NCBI GenBank assembly: GCA_963718775.1
Contig: OY970377.1
Span: forward strand, 2,170,001-2,234,000
DNA length: 64,000 nucleotides
Direction of reading: 5' to 3'
From: VRUE01 sp963718775
GTDB taxonomy: Bacteria > Actinomycetota > Thermoleophilia > Solirubrobacterales > 70-9
Shown: piece by piece, positions 1 through 8,881 of the stretch
Layout of the letters: the number at the start of each line of letters is the position of its first letter
Position numbering within the stretch: position 1 is the stretch's first letter
The notes under the pieces: model-generated
Told to the model about the DNA's origin: nothing
Database searches by the model: none
What the model saw: the letters and a program-made list of their open reading frames with translations, nothing else
Translations under genes and position numbers: made by a program

Positions 1-324
1 GTCTCGGCCGCCATCCAGAAGGCGGTGGAGATCGAGGGCCTCTCGATCATCCGTACCCTCGTCGGTCACGGGATCGGCCGCGAGATGCACGAGGAGCCGC
101 AGGTGCCCAACTTCGGCACTCCCGGGAAGGGCCCGCTGCTCGAGGAGGGGACAGTGCTGGCGATCGAGCCGATGGTCAACGCCGGCGGCCCCTTGGTGCG
201 CATGGACGACGACGGCTGGGCGGTCTATTCGCAGGACGGCTCCCTCGCCGCCCACTTCGAGTTCACCGTCGCGGTTACCGCCGACGGCCCGCGGATCCTC
301 ACGCCCTGGCACGAAGAGGATTAG
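1..324 (+). CDS. map: Methionine aminopeptidase type I, C-terminal part (truncated by window edge)
   Basis: Removes the initiator methionine from nascent proteins in the cytoplasm using a two-metal centre. The reading frame is open to the left edge, so only the last 107 residues are present. The metal-binding histidine in GHGIGREMHEEPQVPNF, the glutamate of AIEPM and the glutamate of HFEFTV are all visible, as in type I enzymes. In actinobacterial genomes map sits just upstream of infA-rpmJ-rpsM. Here the ribosomal genes follow only after an intervening hydrolase gene. It ends with TAG at 322-324, and the next gene begins within 70 bases, so the two could be cotranscribed. Confidence 0.93.
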   Translation, partial: VSAAIQKAVEIEGLSIIRTLVGHGIGREMHEEPQVPNFGTPGKGPLLEEGTVLAIEPMVNAGGPLVRMDDDGWAVYSQDGSLAAHFEFTVAVTADGPRILTPWHEED

Positions 325-390
325 CCGGAGGCATTCGCCGGGTAACCTGAAGGAGCGGTGGGCGCCGCGACGGACCCGGAAGGAGGGCCC

Positions 391-3056
391 TTGCCTCGCC
401 CACGTATCGCCACGGTCGTACTCGCAGTGCTTCTCGCTCTGGCTGTCGCGACGCCGGCCCCGGCGGCGCCCCAGCCTTACGGGACCAACGACGCTGGCGG
501 CTTCCGCAACGTCCTGCCACCGGGCGAGAACGGGCTTGCCACGCTTTCTCAGATCTTCGCCTTCCGCGGTAACGGCATATTGCCGCCGCATTTCGCCGAT
601 CAGCAACCGCTCTACGAAAACCTCGTCTACGGCTCGCCGACGCTGAGCGGCGACCAGATTCCCTTCTACTTCAAGGACGCGACCTTCGGCGTGCAGTCCG
701 GCGACGTCGCCGGGACGATCGAACCGCGGCCGGGCGTGACGATCGTCCGCGATTCGGCCTACGGCGTGCCTCATGTTTACGGCGACACCCGTGCCGACAC
801 GATGTTCGGCGCCGGCTACGCCGGCGCCGCCGACCGGCTCTTCCTGATGGACGTGCTGCGACATACCGGCCGCGCCGAACTCGCCTCCTTCCTCGGTGGC
901 GGCAACGCCGAAGCCGACGCCTCGCAGTGGGGCTTCGCTCCCTACACGGAGGCCGATCTGCAGAAACAGCTGGACCAGGCGCCGAGCCTCTACGGCCAGG
1001 CTGGCCAGCAGGCCATCGAAGACGTGCAGAGCTACGTCGACGGGATCAACGCCTACATCGCCGCCGCCACCAGCGACGCCTCGCTGCGACCCGGCGAGTA
1101 CGCGCTCCTCAACAAGCCGATGGAGGCTTGGCAGCCGACCGACGTGGTGGCGATCGCCTCGCTGGTCGGCGGCATCTTCGGCCGCGGTGGAGGCAACGAG
1201 CTCAACTCGGCCCTGACCATGCAGTCCTTCGTCGATCGCTTCGGGCTCAAGGCGGGCCGTAGGGCCTGGCTGGACTTCCGCTCGAAGAACGACCCGGAAG
1301 CGCCGACGACGCTCTCCAAGCGCTTCCCTTACGAGACGCGCAGCGCCTTTGCCGAACGCGGCCTGGCCTTGCCGGATCGCGGCTCGGTGCGCGAAACGGC
1401 GATCGCGACGGCCTCGAGCGGCGCTTCCGGCGGCGGCGGCGGTTTTGGCGAAGCGATCGAGCGCGGCCTGCGCGAAGGCGGACACGCCTCCAACTGGGAG
1501 CTCGTCTCGGCGAAGAGCTCGGCGACCGGCCACCCGCTCGCTGTGATGGGGCCACAGGTCGGCTACTTCGTACCGCAGATCTTGATGGAGGAGGATCTGC
1601 ACGGCCCCGGCATCGACGCCCGTGGCGCCTCCTTCGCCGGGGTCAACCTCTATGTCCAGCTGGGCCACGGGCGCGACTACGCCTGGAGCGCGACGACGGC
1701 GACCTCCGACAACGTCGACACCTTCGCCGAGGTGCTCTGCCGCGACAAGTTCCACTACGTCTACCGCGGCAAGTGCAAGCCGATGGAAAAGCTCGTCAGG
1801 GAAGAGAGCTGGACGCCGAACGCGATCGACCCGACCGAAGCCGGCGCGCAGACGCTGACCGCCTACCGAACCGTGCACGGAGTCGTCTTCGCCCGTGGCA
1901 AGACGGACGGGCGCCGGGTCGCCTTCGTACGCCAGCGCAGCAGCTATTTCCACGAGATCGACTCGGTGATCGGCTTTGGGCAGCTCAACGAACCCGGCTT
2001 CGTCACCGGCCCGCCGGTTTCAAGAAAGCCGTCTCCCACATCAACTTCCTCTTCAATTGGGCCTACGTCGACTCCGAACACATCGCCTATGCGCTCTCCG
2101 GGGCGATGCCGCAGCGGCAGGGCACCTCGCCCGACTTCCCGATTCTCGGCACCGGCCAGTACGACTGGAAGGGCTTCAAGCCATCGAGCCAGACCGCCGA
2201 GTACCTGCCGTTCGCCGAGCACCCCCAGGCGGTCGACCCCGACTACCTCGTCTCCTGGAACAACAAGCAGGCGCCGGGCTGGGGCGCCGCCGACGATCAG
2301 TACGCCTATGGCCCTCTGCACCGCTCGCAGATGATCTCCGACCGGGTGCGATCCGGGACTAAGGGCAAGCGGCGGATGACGATCGCCCAGCTCGTCCAGG
2401 CGATGGAGGAGCCGGCGACCCAGGACCTGCGCGGCTACCGTCTGCTGCCGACCATCTTCAAAGCCGTTGGCAAGCCGAAGCAGCCAGTCCTGCGCAAAGC
2501 GCTGGCCACGCTGCGTTCCTGGCACGAGGCCGGCGCGCACCGGCGCGACCTCAACCGCGACGGGGTCGACGAGGAAACGCCGGCGATCGAGTTGATGGAC
2601 GCTTGGTGGCCAAAGCTGGTCAGCGCGGAGTTCGCGCCGACGCTGGGCGACAGGGCATTCGAACGGCTGGCGGGAATGATCGCGATCGGCGATCACACCG
2701 GCGGCTCCCCCGATGCGCCGGACTTCTTCGACGGCTGGTGGGGCTACGTCTCCAAGGACCTTCGCGGCCTCTTCGGCCCGCGGCCCAAGGCCCCCTACAG
2801 TCGCGCTTACTGCGGCAAGGGCTCGAAGCAGCGCTGTCGTAAGGCGCTGCAGCGCAGCCTCGCCCAGTCATTGAAGGTGACGCCCGCGGCGATGTACGGA
2901 GGCGGCAACGCCGAGTGCGCGACAGACCCCCAGCCGGCCTGCTTCGACCAGAACCGCCCCCAGGTGACCTCAGGCATCGCCCTCGGCCCCTTCCCTTTCC
3001 AAAACCGGCCGACCTTCCAGCAGGTGGTGACGCTGACCCAGAAGCTGCCGCGGTAG
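391..3056 (+). CDS. Secreted penicillin acylase family (Ntn-hydrolase) protein, frameshifted once
   Basis: Predicted exported amidohydrolase of the penicillin/acyl-homoserine-lactone acylase family, which cleaves itself into two chains. I prefer the TTG start at 391 because AGGAGG lies at 381-386; a GTG at 358 is in frame upstream. A signal peptide follows (basic start, then VVLAVLLALAVATPAPAAP). The expected catalytic serine that opens the beta chain is the Ser of ASNWELVS (codon 1489), after a Gly-rich linker. The frame breaks near 2015-2020, where one base is missing. Reading on in the third frame restores the family C-terminus (GFKKAVSHINFLFNWAYVDSEH) to TAG at 3056. Substrate cannot be read from sequence. 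The position between map and rpmJ is unusual. Confidence 0.85.
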
Positions 3057-3110
3057 GGGGAGGCCGGCACTCTGCATTCGAAGCTTGTCCGTCCTTCGGA
3101 ACGTGTGGAA

Positions 3111-3186
3111 GGGAGCGGGCGTGCCCCTCGCAGAACACTCAAGCGCGGCTCCCGCCGCGCGTTCTGAGAGGGGCACGCCCGCTCCC
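3111..3186. repeat. Long nested inverted repeat downstream of the acylase gene
   Basis: The arms 3111-3136 and 3161-3186 are complementary over 26 bases with two mismatches (GGGAGCGGGC opens the left arm, GCCCGCTCCC closes the right). Inside lies a second perfect hairpin: GCGCGGC at 3143-3149 with GCCGCGC at 3154-3160. There is no T-run after the stem on the plus strand. It could be a terminator for the acylase transcript or a mobile palindromic element. A smaller hairpin (ACTCCTG 3268-3274 with CAGGAGT 3282-3288) lies nearer rpmJ. Confidence 0.75.
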
Positions 3187-3314
3187 CCCAACCCACCCTG
3201 CCCCGAAGCAGCCCCCCTGCTATCTTTCCCGGTCGGCCCAGTGGGCCGTTGTTTGCCCTGCCGTCCAACTCCTGGGGCGTGCAGGAGTCCTGTATTCGAT
3301 ACGAGACCGGAGCG

Positions 3315-3428
3315 ATGAAGGTTCGAGCTTCCGTAAAGCCGATGTGCGAAAAGTGCAAGATCATCCGCCGAAACGGCGCGGTCTTGGTCATCTGCCAGAA
3401 CCCGCGACACAAGCAGCGTCAGGGCTAG
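3315..3428 (+). CDS. rpmJ: 50S ribosomal protein L36 (zinc-binding form)
   Basis: A 37-residue large-subunit protein. The sequence begins MKVRASVKPMCEKCKIIRR and ends NPRHKQRQG. It keeps the full zinc ribbon (Cys11, Cys14, Cys27, His32), so it is the C+ type. It opens the rpmJ-rpsM-rpsK-rpsD-rpoA-rplQ run and ends 9 bases before rpsM. No infA (IF-1) gene is found between map and this gene, although that is its usual place. Confidence 0.97.
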   Translation: MKVRASVKPMCEKCKIIRRNGAVLVICQNPRHKQRQG

Positions 3429-3437
3429 GGCGGACGG

Positions 3438-3809
3438 ATGGCACGTATCGCAGGAGTCAACGTCCCGGTCGGCAAGCGCGTCGAAATCGGGCTCACCTAC
3501 ATCTTCGGGATCGGGCGTTCGACCGCGCAGAAGATCCTCGAGGAAGCCAAAGTCGACCCCAACACGATGGTCAAGGACCTCACCGAGGACGAGGTCATGC
3601 GGCTTCGCGAGGCGGTCGACCAGCGTGAGGTCGAGGGCGACCTGCGCCGCGAGCGCTCTCAGGACGTCAAACGGCTGATGGAGATCGGCTCCTATCGAGG
3701 CCTGCGCCACCGTCGCGGCCTGCCGGTCCGCGGCCAGCGGACCAAGACCAACGCCCGTGGCCGCAAGGGCCCGCGCCGGATGAGCGTCGCCGGAAAGCGC
3801 AAGGTCTAG
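3438..3809 (+). CDS. rpsM: 30S ribosomal protein S13
   Basis: Small-subunit head protein contacting 23S rRNA and P-site tRNA. It has 123 residues, the usual length. It begins MARIAGVNVPVGKRVEIGL, carries the helix-two-turn-helix with GIGRSTAQKIL, and ends in the typical basic tail (RGQRTKTNARGRKGPRR). It is cotranscribed with rpmJ upstream and rpsK six bases downstream. Confidence 0.98.
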   Translation: MARIAGVNVPVGKRVEIGLTYIFGIGRSTAQKILEEAKVDPNTMVKDLTEDEVMRLREAVDQREVEGDLRRERSQDVKRLMEIGSYRGLRHRRGLPVRGQRTKTNARGRKGPRRMSVAGKRKV

Positions 3810-3815
3810 GCGACC

Positions 3816-4217
3816 ATGGCAGCTGCGAAAAAACCCGCCAAGGGGCGCTCTCGGCGCCGCGTCAAGAAGAACGTCACCTACGGGCAGGCGCACATCAAGA
3901 CTTCCTTCAACAACACGATCGTCACCCTGACCGACACGGAAGGCAACGTGATCGCCTGGGAGTCGGCCGGATCCGCCGGCTTCAAAGGCTCGCGCAAGTC
4001 GACCCCGTTCGCCGCCCAGGTGACCGCCGACGCCGCCGCCAAGAAGGGCATGGAACACGGCCTCGAGAAGGTCGAGGTCTTCGCCAAGGGGGCAGGGTCC
4101 GGTCGTGAGACGGCAATCCGCTCGCTGCAGGCGGCGGGTCTCGACGTCACCACCGTCAAGGACGTCTCCCCTCAGGCCCACAACGGCTGCCGACCGAAGA
4201 AGCGGAGGCGCGTCTAA
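3816..4217 (+). CDS. rpsK: 30S ribosomal protein S11
   Basis: Platform protein of the small subunit. It has 133 residues with a Lys/Arg-rich N-terminus, the family core ITSFNNTIVTLTD-type segment (here IKTSFNNTIVTLTDTEGNV) and the C-terminal HNGCRPKKRRRV. The TAA stop at 4215-4217 abuts the rpsD start with no spacer, implying translational coupling in the alpha operon. Confidence 0.98.
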   Translation: MAAAKKPAKGRSRRRVKKNVTYGQAHIKTSFNNTIVTLTDTEGNVIAWESAGSAGFKGSRKSTPFAAQVTADAAAKKGMEHGLEKVEVFAKGAGSGRETAIRSLQAAGLDVTTVKDVSPQAHNGCRPKKRRRV

Positions 4218-4838
4218 ATGGCCCGCGACACTTCGCCGCAGTGCAAGCAGTGCCGTCGCGAGGGGCAGAAGCTCTTCCTCAAGGGTGAGCGCTGCTTCAC
4301 CGACAAGTGCGGGGTCGAGCGTCGTTCCTACCCGCCCGGCGACCACGGCCGCGGTCGCATGCGCCAGTCCGAGTACCGGGTGCAGCTGCGCGAGAAGCAG
4401 AAGACGCGCCGCTACTACCAGGTGCTCGAGAAACAGTTCCGCGCCTACTACGACAAGGCTTCGCGCCAGGACGGCGTCACCGGCGAGAATCTCCTGCGCC
4501 TGCTCGAGTCGCGCTTCGACAACGTGCTGGTCCGCCTCGGCTTTGCCGCCTCGCGGCGCCAGGCCCGCCAGCTGATCCGCCACGGCCACTGGCTGATCAA
4601 CGGCCGCCGCGTCGACATCCCCTCCTACCAAGTACGTCCCGAGGACGTGATCTCGATCAAGTCGACCTCAGCCGCCACCGACACGATTCGCAAGGCGACT
4701 GAGCTCGTCTCGACCGTGCCGGCCTGGCTGCAGGCCGATCACGATGCCCTTACCGCCAAGGTCCTGCGCTACCCAGAGCGCGCAGAGATCTCGGCTCCGG
4801 TGCAGGAGCAGCTGATCGTCGAGCTGTACTCCAAGTAA
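4218..4838 (+). CDS. rpsD: 30S ribosomal protein S4 (zinc-type)
   Basis: Primary assembly protein for the 30S body, 206 residues. The N-terminal region has two Cys pairs (CKQC and CFTDKC), as in the zinc-binding C+ forms. The central S4 RNA-binding domain (LESRFDNVLVRLGFAASRRQARQLIRHGHWLING) is intact. It starts directly after the rpsK stop codon and is followed 39 bases later by rpoA. Confidence 0.98.
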   Translation: MARDTSPQCKQCRREGQKLFLKGERCFTDKCGVERRSYPPGDHGRGRMRQSEYRVQLREKQKTRRYYQVLEKQFRAYYDKASRQDGVTGENLLRLLESRFDNVLVRLGFAASRRQARQLIRHGHWLINGRRVDIPSYQVRPEDVISIKSTSAATDTIRKATELVSTVPAWLQADHDALTAKVLRYPERAEISAPVQEQLIVELYSK

Positions 4839-4877
4839 CCGGAATCCCGTTTCTGAACACGCATACGCAAGGAACTC

Positions 4878-5859
4878 ATGACCACTGACTTCCAGGTCCC
4901 TCGCATTACCTCCGAGAAGGTTGACGATCGCCGCGGCACCTTCACCATCGAGCCCCTCGACAAGGGCTTCGGCTACACCTTCGGCAACAGCCTCCGTCGC
5001 GTCCTGCTCTCCTCACTGGGCGGCGCCGCGGTAACCAGCGTCCGTATCGAGGGCGTCGCGCACGAGTTCTCCACCGTGCCGGGCGTCAAGGAGGACGTCA
5101 CCGACATCGTCCTCAACCTCAAGGACCTCGTCGTCCGCATGCACACCGATGCCGACGAGGTCGAGGCGCCGTTGGTGGCCACCGGCCCCGGCGAGGTCAA
5201 GGCGAAGGACATCGATCTGCCCTCCGGCGTCGAGATCCTCAATCCAGAGGCGCCGATCGCGACCCTCGAGAAGAAAACCAAGCTCGAGATCTACCTGACG
5301 ATCGGCCGCGGCCGCGGCTACTCGCCGGCTGAAGAGAACAAGTCCGACGAGCAGCCGATCGGCGTCATCCCGATCGACTCGATCTTCTCGCCGATTCGCC
5401 GTGCCTCCTACGCCGTCGCGACGGCCCGCGTCGGGCAGCGCACCGACTTCGACAAGCTGACCCTGGACATCGAGACCGACGGCTCGATCGAGCCGGGCGC
5501 ATCGCTGCGCGAGGCCTCCGAGATCCTGATCAAGAACCTGGCGATCTTCACCGACGCCGACCGGGTCGAGGAGCTCACTGCGCGCGAACCGGTCGTCGCG
5601 CAGGTCAACGACGTCCTGCCGGTGCCTTCGGGCGATGGCATCGCGAGCAGCAACGGCCTCGATGAGATCCTCATCGAGGAGCTCGAAGCTCGGCGTTCGC
5701 TCCTACAATTGCCTGAAGCGGGCTGGAGTCCAGACCGTCGGCGACCTGGTGCGCAAGACGCGCTCGGAGCTGAACGCGATTCCGAACTTCGGCCAGAAGT
5801 CGATCGAGGAAGTAATCGAGACCCTGCACGCGCGCGGCCTCGATCTTCAGGGAGACTGA
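4878..5859 (+). CDS. rpoA: DNA-directed RNA polymerase alpha subunit, interrupted by one frameshift
   Basis: Alpha dimer nucleates RNA polymerase assembly, and its C-terminal domain binds UP elements and activators. The N-terminal dimerisation domain (GFGYTFGNSLRRVLLSSLGG) runs in frame 3 from ATG 4878 to about 5685. The C-terminal domain (LGVRSYNCLKRAGVQTVGDL ... HARGLDLQGD) continues one frame over to TGA 5859. The break falls at ctcgaagctc near 5684-5692, where one base appears extra or two missing. Since the gene is essential and both halves are otherwise perfect, a consensus error is much more likely than a real mutation. Confidence 0.95.
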
Positions 5860-5878
5860 ACGGGGAGCTGAGCAAGCG

Positions 5879-6232
5879 ATGCGTCACCGCAAGAAGCGCA
5901 ACAAGCTGAGCCGCGACGCGGCGCATCGCGAGTCCCTGCTCTCGAACCTCTCCAAGCAGCTGATCGAGCACGAGCGGATCAAGACCAGTCAGGCCAAGGC
6001 GAAGGCAGTCAAGCCCGAGGTCGAGCAGCTGATAACGCTTGCCAAGCGCGGCGACCTTCATGCCCGTCGTCAGGCCCTCTCGACGCTGCACAACGACAAG
6101 TTCATCGTGCACAAGCTCTTCGAGGAGGTCGCGCCGCGCTACACGGAGCGGCCGGGTGGCTACACGCGGATCGTCAAGTTGGGCCCGAGGAAGTCGGACT
6201 CGACCGAGATGGTCTACCTCGAGCTCGTCTAG
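5879..6232 (+). CDS. rplQ: 50S ribosomal protein L17
   Basis: Large-subunit protein near the exit tunnel. It has 117 residues beginning MRHRKKRNKLSRDAAHRESLLSNL and ending TEMVYLELV, the compact bacterial form. It closes the alpha operon 19 bases after rpoA. Its TAG stop (6230-6232) shares a CTAG palindrome with the stop of truA on the opposite strand. Confidence 0.98.
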   Translation: MRHRKKRNKLSRDAAHRESLLSNLSKQLIEHERIKTSQAKAKAVKPEVEQLITLAKRGDLHARRQALSTLHNDKFIVHKLFEEVAPRYTERPGGYTRIVKLGPRKSDSTEMVYLELV

Positions 6233-6966
6233 AGCTCGTAGGCAACCGATTCGAGGTACAGGCCGTGTGGCGGCGCCGTTTCGCCAGCCTCTTTTCGTGG
6301 CGCGCCGGCGAGTAGCTGCTTGAAGCTGTCCAGCGTTCGGCGGCCTGAGGCCACCTCCAGCTGGGTGCCGACCAGGACGCGGACCATGTTGCGCATGAAG
6401 GCGTCCGCGGTTATCCGGAATGAGGCGATCGGCTCCTCGTAGGCCCAAGCGGCGGCGAGGATGTCGCGGTCGAAGCGGACGTGATCGCTCTGGGTGGGGG
6501 TGAAGGCGGTGAAGTCATGGGTGCCGAGCAGGGCGGCGGCGCAGGCATCGAGCGCGTCGCGATCGAACCGGTGTGGCCACCAGAGAGCCCGACCCTGCTC
6601 GAACGGGCTCGAGGCCTTGCGAGTGAGCACTCGGTAGCGGTAGGTACGCGAAAGCGCGTCGCCACGCGCGTCGAATCCCTCCGCGGCCGGCACCGCCGCG
6701 GTAACAGCGATGTCGGCGGGGCCGAGGCCATTCAGCCTCCGGGCCAAATCCACCGGGATCGTCACCCCAGTCTCGAAGCTGGCCACCTGCCCCCGAGCGT
6801 GCACGCCGGTGTCGGTTCGCCCCGCCACGGTCAGATCCACCGACCCTCGCAGCACCGTAGCGAGCGCAGCCTCCAGCTCTCCCTGCACGGTCCGCAGCCC
6901 GGGCTGCCTCGCCCAGCCCCGGAACCCCGACCCGTCGTATTCGATGTCAAGACGAATGACCGCCAA
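6229..6966 (-). CDS. truA: tRNA pseudouridine synthase A
   Basis: Converts U38-U40 of tRNA anticodon arms to pseudouridine. From the TTG start at 6966 the protein has 245 residues (LAVIRLDIEYDGSGFRGWARQ), the normal length. The catalytic aspartate lies in AGRTDTGVHARGQVASF. Further family blocks are SRTYRYRVL and FMRNMVRVLVGTQLEVASG. In most bacteria with this operon truA follows rplQ on the same strand. Here it is inverted and convergent, sharing the 4-base CTAG at 6229-6232. Its 5' end faces the secreted-protein island, with 163 bases between. Confidence 0.95.
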   Translation of the reverse strand: MAVIRLDIEYDGSGFRGWARQPGLRTVQGELEAALATVLRGSVDLTVAGRTDTGVHARGQVASFETGVTIPVDLARRLNGLGPADIAVTAAVPAAEGFDARGDALSRTYRYRVLTRKASSPFEQGRALWWPHRFDRDALDACAAALLGTHDFTAFTPTQSDHVRFDRDILAAAWAYEEPIASFRITADAFMRNMVRVLVGTQLEVASGRRTLDSFKQLLAGAPRKEAGETAPPHGLYLESVAYEL

Positions 6967-7093
6967 GAAGCCAACATATCGAGCTAGCAGGCTAGAGCCA
7001 GGCGATCTAATGCTCAAAAGATCTTGCGTATAAGACCGATTGATGGTAGTAGTGCTGCGCCGGCCGAACGCGCCCGGCGACATAGTTCGAAAC

Positions 7094-7112
7094 CTGGTGG
7101 CCAACCCACCGG
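7094..7112 (+). promoter_or_regulatory. Leader hairpin of island copy 1 (covarying stem)
   Basis: CTGGTGG (7094-7100), loop CCAAC, CCACCGG (7106-7112), then ATCAAAGGAGA and the ATG. The stem position, 7-bp length and 5-base loop match the leaders of the other five copies, but the stem sequence differs on both sides. Pairing is therefore kept by compensating changes, with one G-T pair. Confidence 0.7.
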
Positions 7113-7129
7113 ATCAAAGGAGACAGGCT

Positions 7130-7743
7130 ATGAAGCTCGCAAAGCTAGCTGGTCTTATGGCAGTGTTGATGATCGCCTCAGTGGGGCTCGTTGGCGCCAG
7201 CTCGGCATCCGCCACGGCGCTGTGCTTAAGTAACGAAGATCCCTGCGCAGTAGAAAACCTCAAGGAAAGTTGGTTACTGTTAGCGGCAAAGAGTGCCGCC
7301 AACGGCTTCTTAGGGGGACTTTTCACCCAGGAATGTCACGTTGAAGTGCATGTTCGCGCTTTAAACAACACAACACATGATCCGGCTACGGTAGACGCGA
7401 CGTGGTTAGTGAGCAGTTGCTCTCCTTGCTCGGGCGTGGCAATCACGAGTACCAACGTCCTCGCGGCCAGCAGCAGTGGTAATGGTACTATTAAAGGTAA
7501 ACTGGTCTTTACGTACTCCGGTTGCCCATTTAAAGCTGAATGCCAATTCGAAGGTCCAGAAGTGGCATTTACCGCATTAGGCAGCGCCACAAATGCGACA
7601 CTGGATGCCAATGTCGAACTGAAACTAATAAAAGGTAGTGCGTTCCTCTGTGGTGGTGAAGGTACTTTCCACGCTACTTTACCAGCGTCAATGCGGAAGA
7701 CAAAATGACCTTTGTGTCCTTATTAGTATCTGATCCATGTTGA
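7130..7743 (+). CDS. Secreted 8-Cys island protein, copy 1 (3' frameshift)
   Basis: Unknown function. A signal peptide (MKLAKLAGLMAVLMIASVGLVGASSASATAL) precedes a mature domain with the family cysteine pattern CLSNEDPC, QECHVEVH, SCSPC, CPFKAECQFEG and FLCGGEGTFHAT. As read, the frame stops at TGA 7706-7708. Adding one base after acttt near 7678-7681 gives the ending found in all other copies (VNAEDKMTFVSLL) and runs to TGA 7743. So either this copy has a real 3' frameshift or the consensus lacks a C. It is the most divergent of the six, including its leader stem. It is divergent to truA. Confidence 0.75.
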
Positions 7744-7763
7744 TGACAGCTCTGTAGCGCTGG

Positions 7764-7809
7764 AAGGACCGCGTCCCGCGTCGCGGCCTTTTCGAGGCCT
7801 TCAGGCCTC
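7764..7809 (+). terminator. Double hairpin terminator after island copy 1
   Basis: A first stem AAGGACCGCG / CGCGGCCTTT (7764-7791, one mismatch) is followed by TT and a second perfect hairpin GAGGCCT-tc-AGGCCTC (7794-7809). Rho-independent type, lying between the end of copy 1 and the promoter of copy 2. Confidence 0.65.
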
Positions 7810-7853
7810 TGACAAAGCCTTCCTAGGGCATCACTGTGTTCTCTTGCGACCGA

Positions 7854-7882
7854 TTGACGAATCCTGATCGATCTGATAGACC
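7854..7882 (+). promoter_or_regulatory. Promoter of island copy 2
   Basis: TTGACG (7854-7859), exactly 17 bases, then TAGACC. The same layout with near-identical spacer (AATCTGAGTGATCTGA type) recurs before copies 3, 4 and 5, which supports a shared sigma-70-like promoter. Confidence 0.6.
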
Positions 7883-7929
7883 TACCATCGCCACGGCAGC
7901 AGTCCTGTCGGGCAAGCCATAACTCGAAG

Positions 7930-7948
7930 CCGGCAGCAATCCTGCCGG
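7930..7948 (+). promoter_or_regulatory. Leader hairpin of island copy 2
   Basis: CCGGCAG, loop CAATC, CTGCCGG, perfect 7-bp stem, followed by ATCAAAAAAGGAGATGG and the start codon. A weaker hairpin of similar shape (GGCAG-CAGTC-CTGTC) lies about 30 bases upstream. Confidence 0.7.
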
Positions 7949-7971
7949 ATCAAAAAAGGAGATGGATCAGG

Positions 7972-8571
7972 ATGAAGCTCGTAAAGATGTTCTGCCTTGC
8001 TGCTGTTGCGGCAGTTGCGGCGATGGCGTTCATTGGCGCCAGCTCGGCATCCGCCACGGCGCTGTGCTTAAACAACGAAGAGCCGTGTGCGCCAAGCAAC
8101 CTGCTCTTAAAATTATTACTGTTAGCAAGTAAGAGTGCCGCCAACGGCTTCTTAGGTGGTCTTTTCACCCAGGAATGTCACGTTGAAGTGCATGTGCATT
8201 TCTTAAATAACACAACCCACGAATTAGCCACGGTACACGCAGAATGGTTACTGACCGCATGCTCGCCTTGCTCGACCGTGTCAGTAACGAGTACCGGAAC
8301 GGTGAAAGCAACAGGCGGGGGCAACGGTGTAATCACCGGAACCGGAAAAGCGCTCTTCAAAGGATGCCCACTTGGAGCTGAATGTGAATTTGAAGGCGCA
8401 GGCGTGGAACTTACCGCATTAGGCAGTTCCACAAATCCAACAGTAGATGCCAATGTCAAACTGAAACTAGTTAAAGGCAGTGCTTTCCTCTGTGGTTCTG
8501 AAGGCACCTACCATGCCACGTTCACCGGAGTTGGCGCCGGGAATCAAATGCACTTTATTACATTATTATAG
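7972..8571 (+). CDS. Secreted 8-Cys island protein, copy 2
   Basis: Unknown function, 199 residues. The signal peptide (MKLVKMFCLAAVAAVAAMAF then SSASATA) is followed by a mature domain of about 170 residues with eight cysteines in the family pattern (CLNNEEPC, QECHVEVHVH, ACSPC, KGCPLGAECEFEGAG, FLCGSEGTYHATFTGV). This suggests up to four disulfides. Mature-region leucines are mostly TTA (about 11 codons), rare elsewhere in the window, while the signal-peptide codons are GC-rich. It has its own promoter, leader and terminator. Confidence 0.85.
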   Translation: MKLVKMFCLAAVAAVAAMAFIGASSASATALCLNNEEPCAPSNLLLKLLLLASKSAANGFLGGLFTQECHVEVHVHFLNNTTHELATVHAEWLLTACSPCSTVSVTSTGTVKATGGGNGVITGTGKALFKGCPLGAECEFEGAGVELTALGSSTNPTVDANVKLKLVKGSAFLCGSEGTYHATFTGVGAGNQMHFITLL

Positions 8572-8581
8572 AGTGAGTATT

Positions 8582-8617
8582 GGGGCTGCGTCGCTCGTGA
8601 CGCAGCCCCCGCTTTTT
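8582..8617 (+). terminator. Strong terminator after island copy 2
   Basis: GGGGCTGCGTC (8582-8592), six-base loop, GACGCAGCCCC (8599-8609): an 11-bp perfect stem followed by CGCTTTTT. The rest of the 310-base gap to copy 3 holds only the copy 3 promoter and leader. Confidence 0.9.
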
Positions 8618-8760
8618 GGAGACGGCGGCACTCCGAGTAAGCACCTGCGGCCGAGTGACAAATCCTGGGTGATGGAGTGTGTTCAGCATGAGCCACAGCT
8701 GTAGCCCTGCGATGGCGAGAGAAGGTTTGCAGGTTTCCGAAGTGATGGAGCCACCGATAG

Positions 8761-8789
8761 TTGACGGATTTTGAGTGATCTGCTATTCC
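8761..8789 (+). promoter_or_regulatory. Promoter of island copy 3
   Basis: TTGACG (8761-8766), 17-base spacer ending GAGTGATCTGC, TATTCC (8784-8789). It aligns with the promoters of copies 2, 4 and 5. Confidence 0.6.
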
Positions 8790-8837
8790 TATAGCGATCG
8801 CGGCAGAGGTTCTGTCGCGCAAGCCGTAGGTTCGAAG

Positions 8838-8857
8838 CCGGCAGCAAATCCTGCCGG
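8838..8857 (+). promoter_or_regulatory. Leader hairpin of island copy 3
   Basis: CCGGCAG (8838-8844), loop CAAATC (one base longer than in other copies), CTGCCGG (8851-8857), then ATCAGAAAAAGGAGACAGATC and a GTG start. Confidence 0.7.
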
Positions 8858-8881
8858 ATCAGAAAAAGGAGACAGATCAAG

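Noticed and set aside
2970..4631. 553-codon minus-strand frame over the ribosomal genes
   Set aside because: It lies entirely antisense to rpmJ-rpsM-rpsK-rpsD and has shadow composition.
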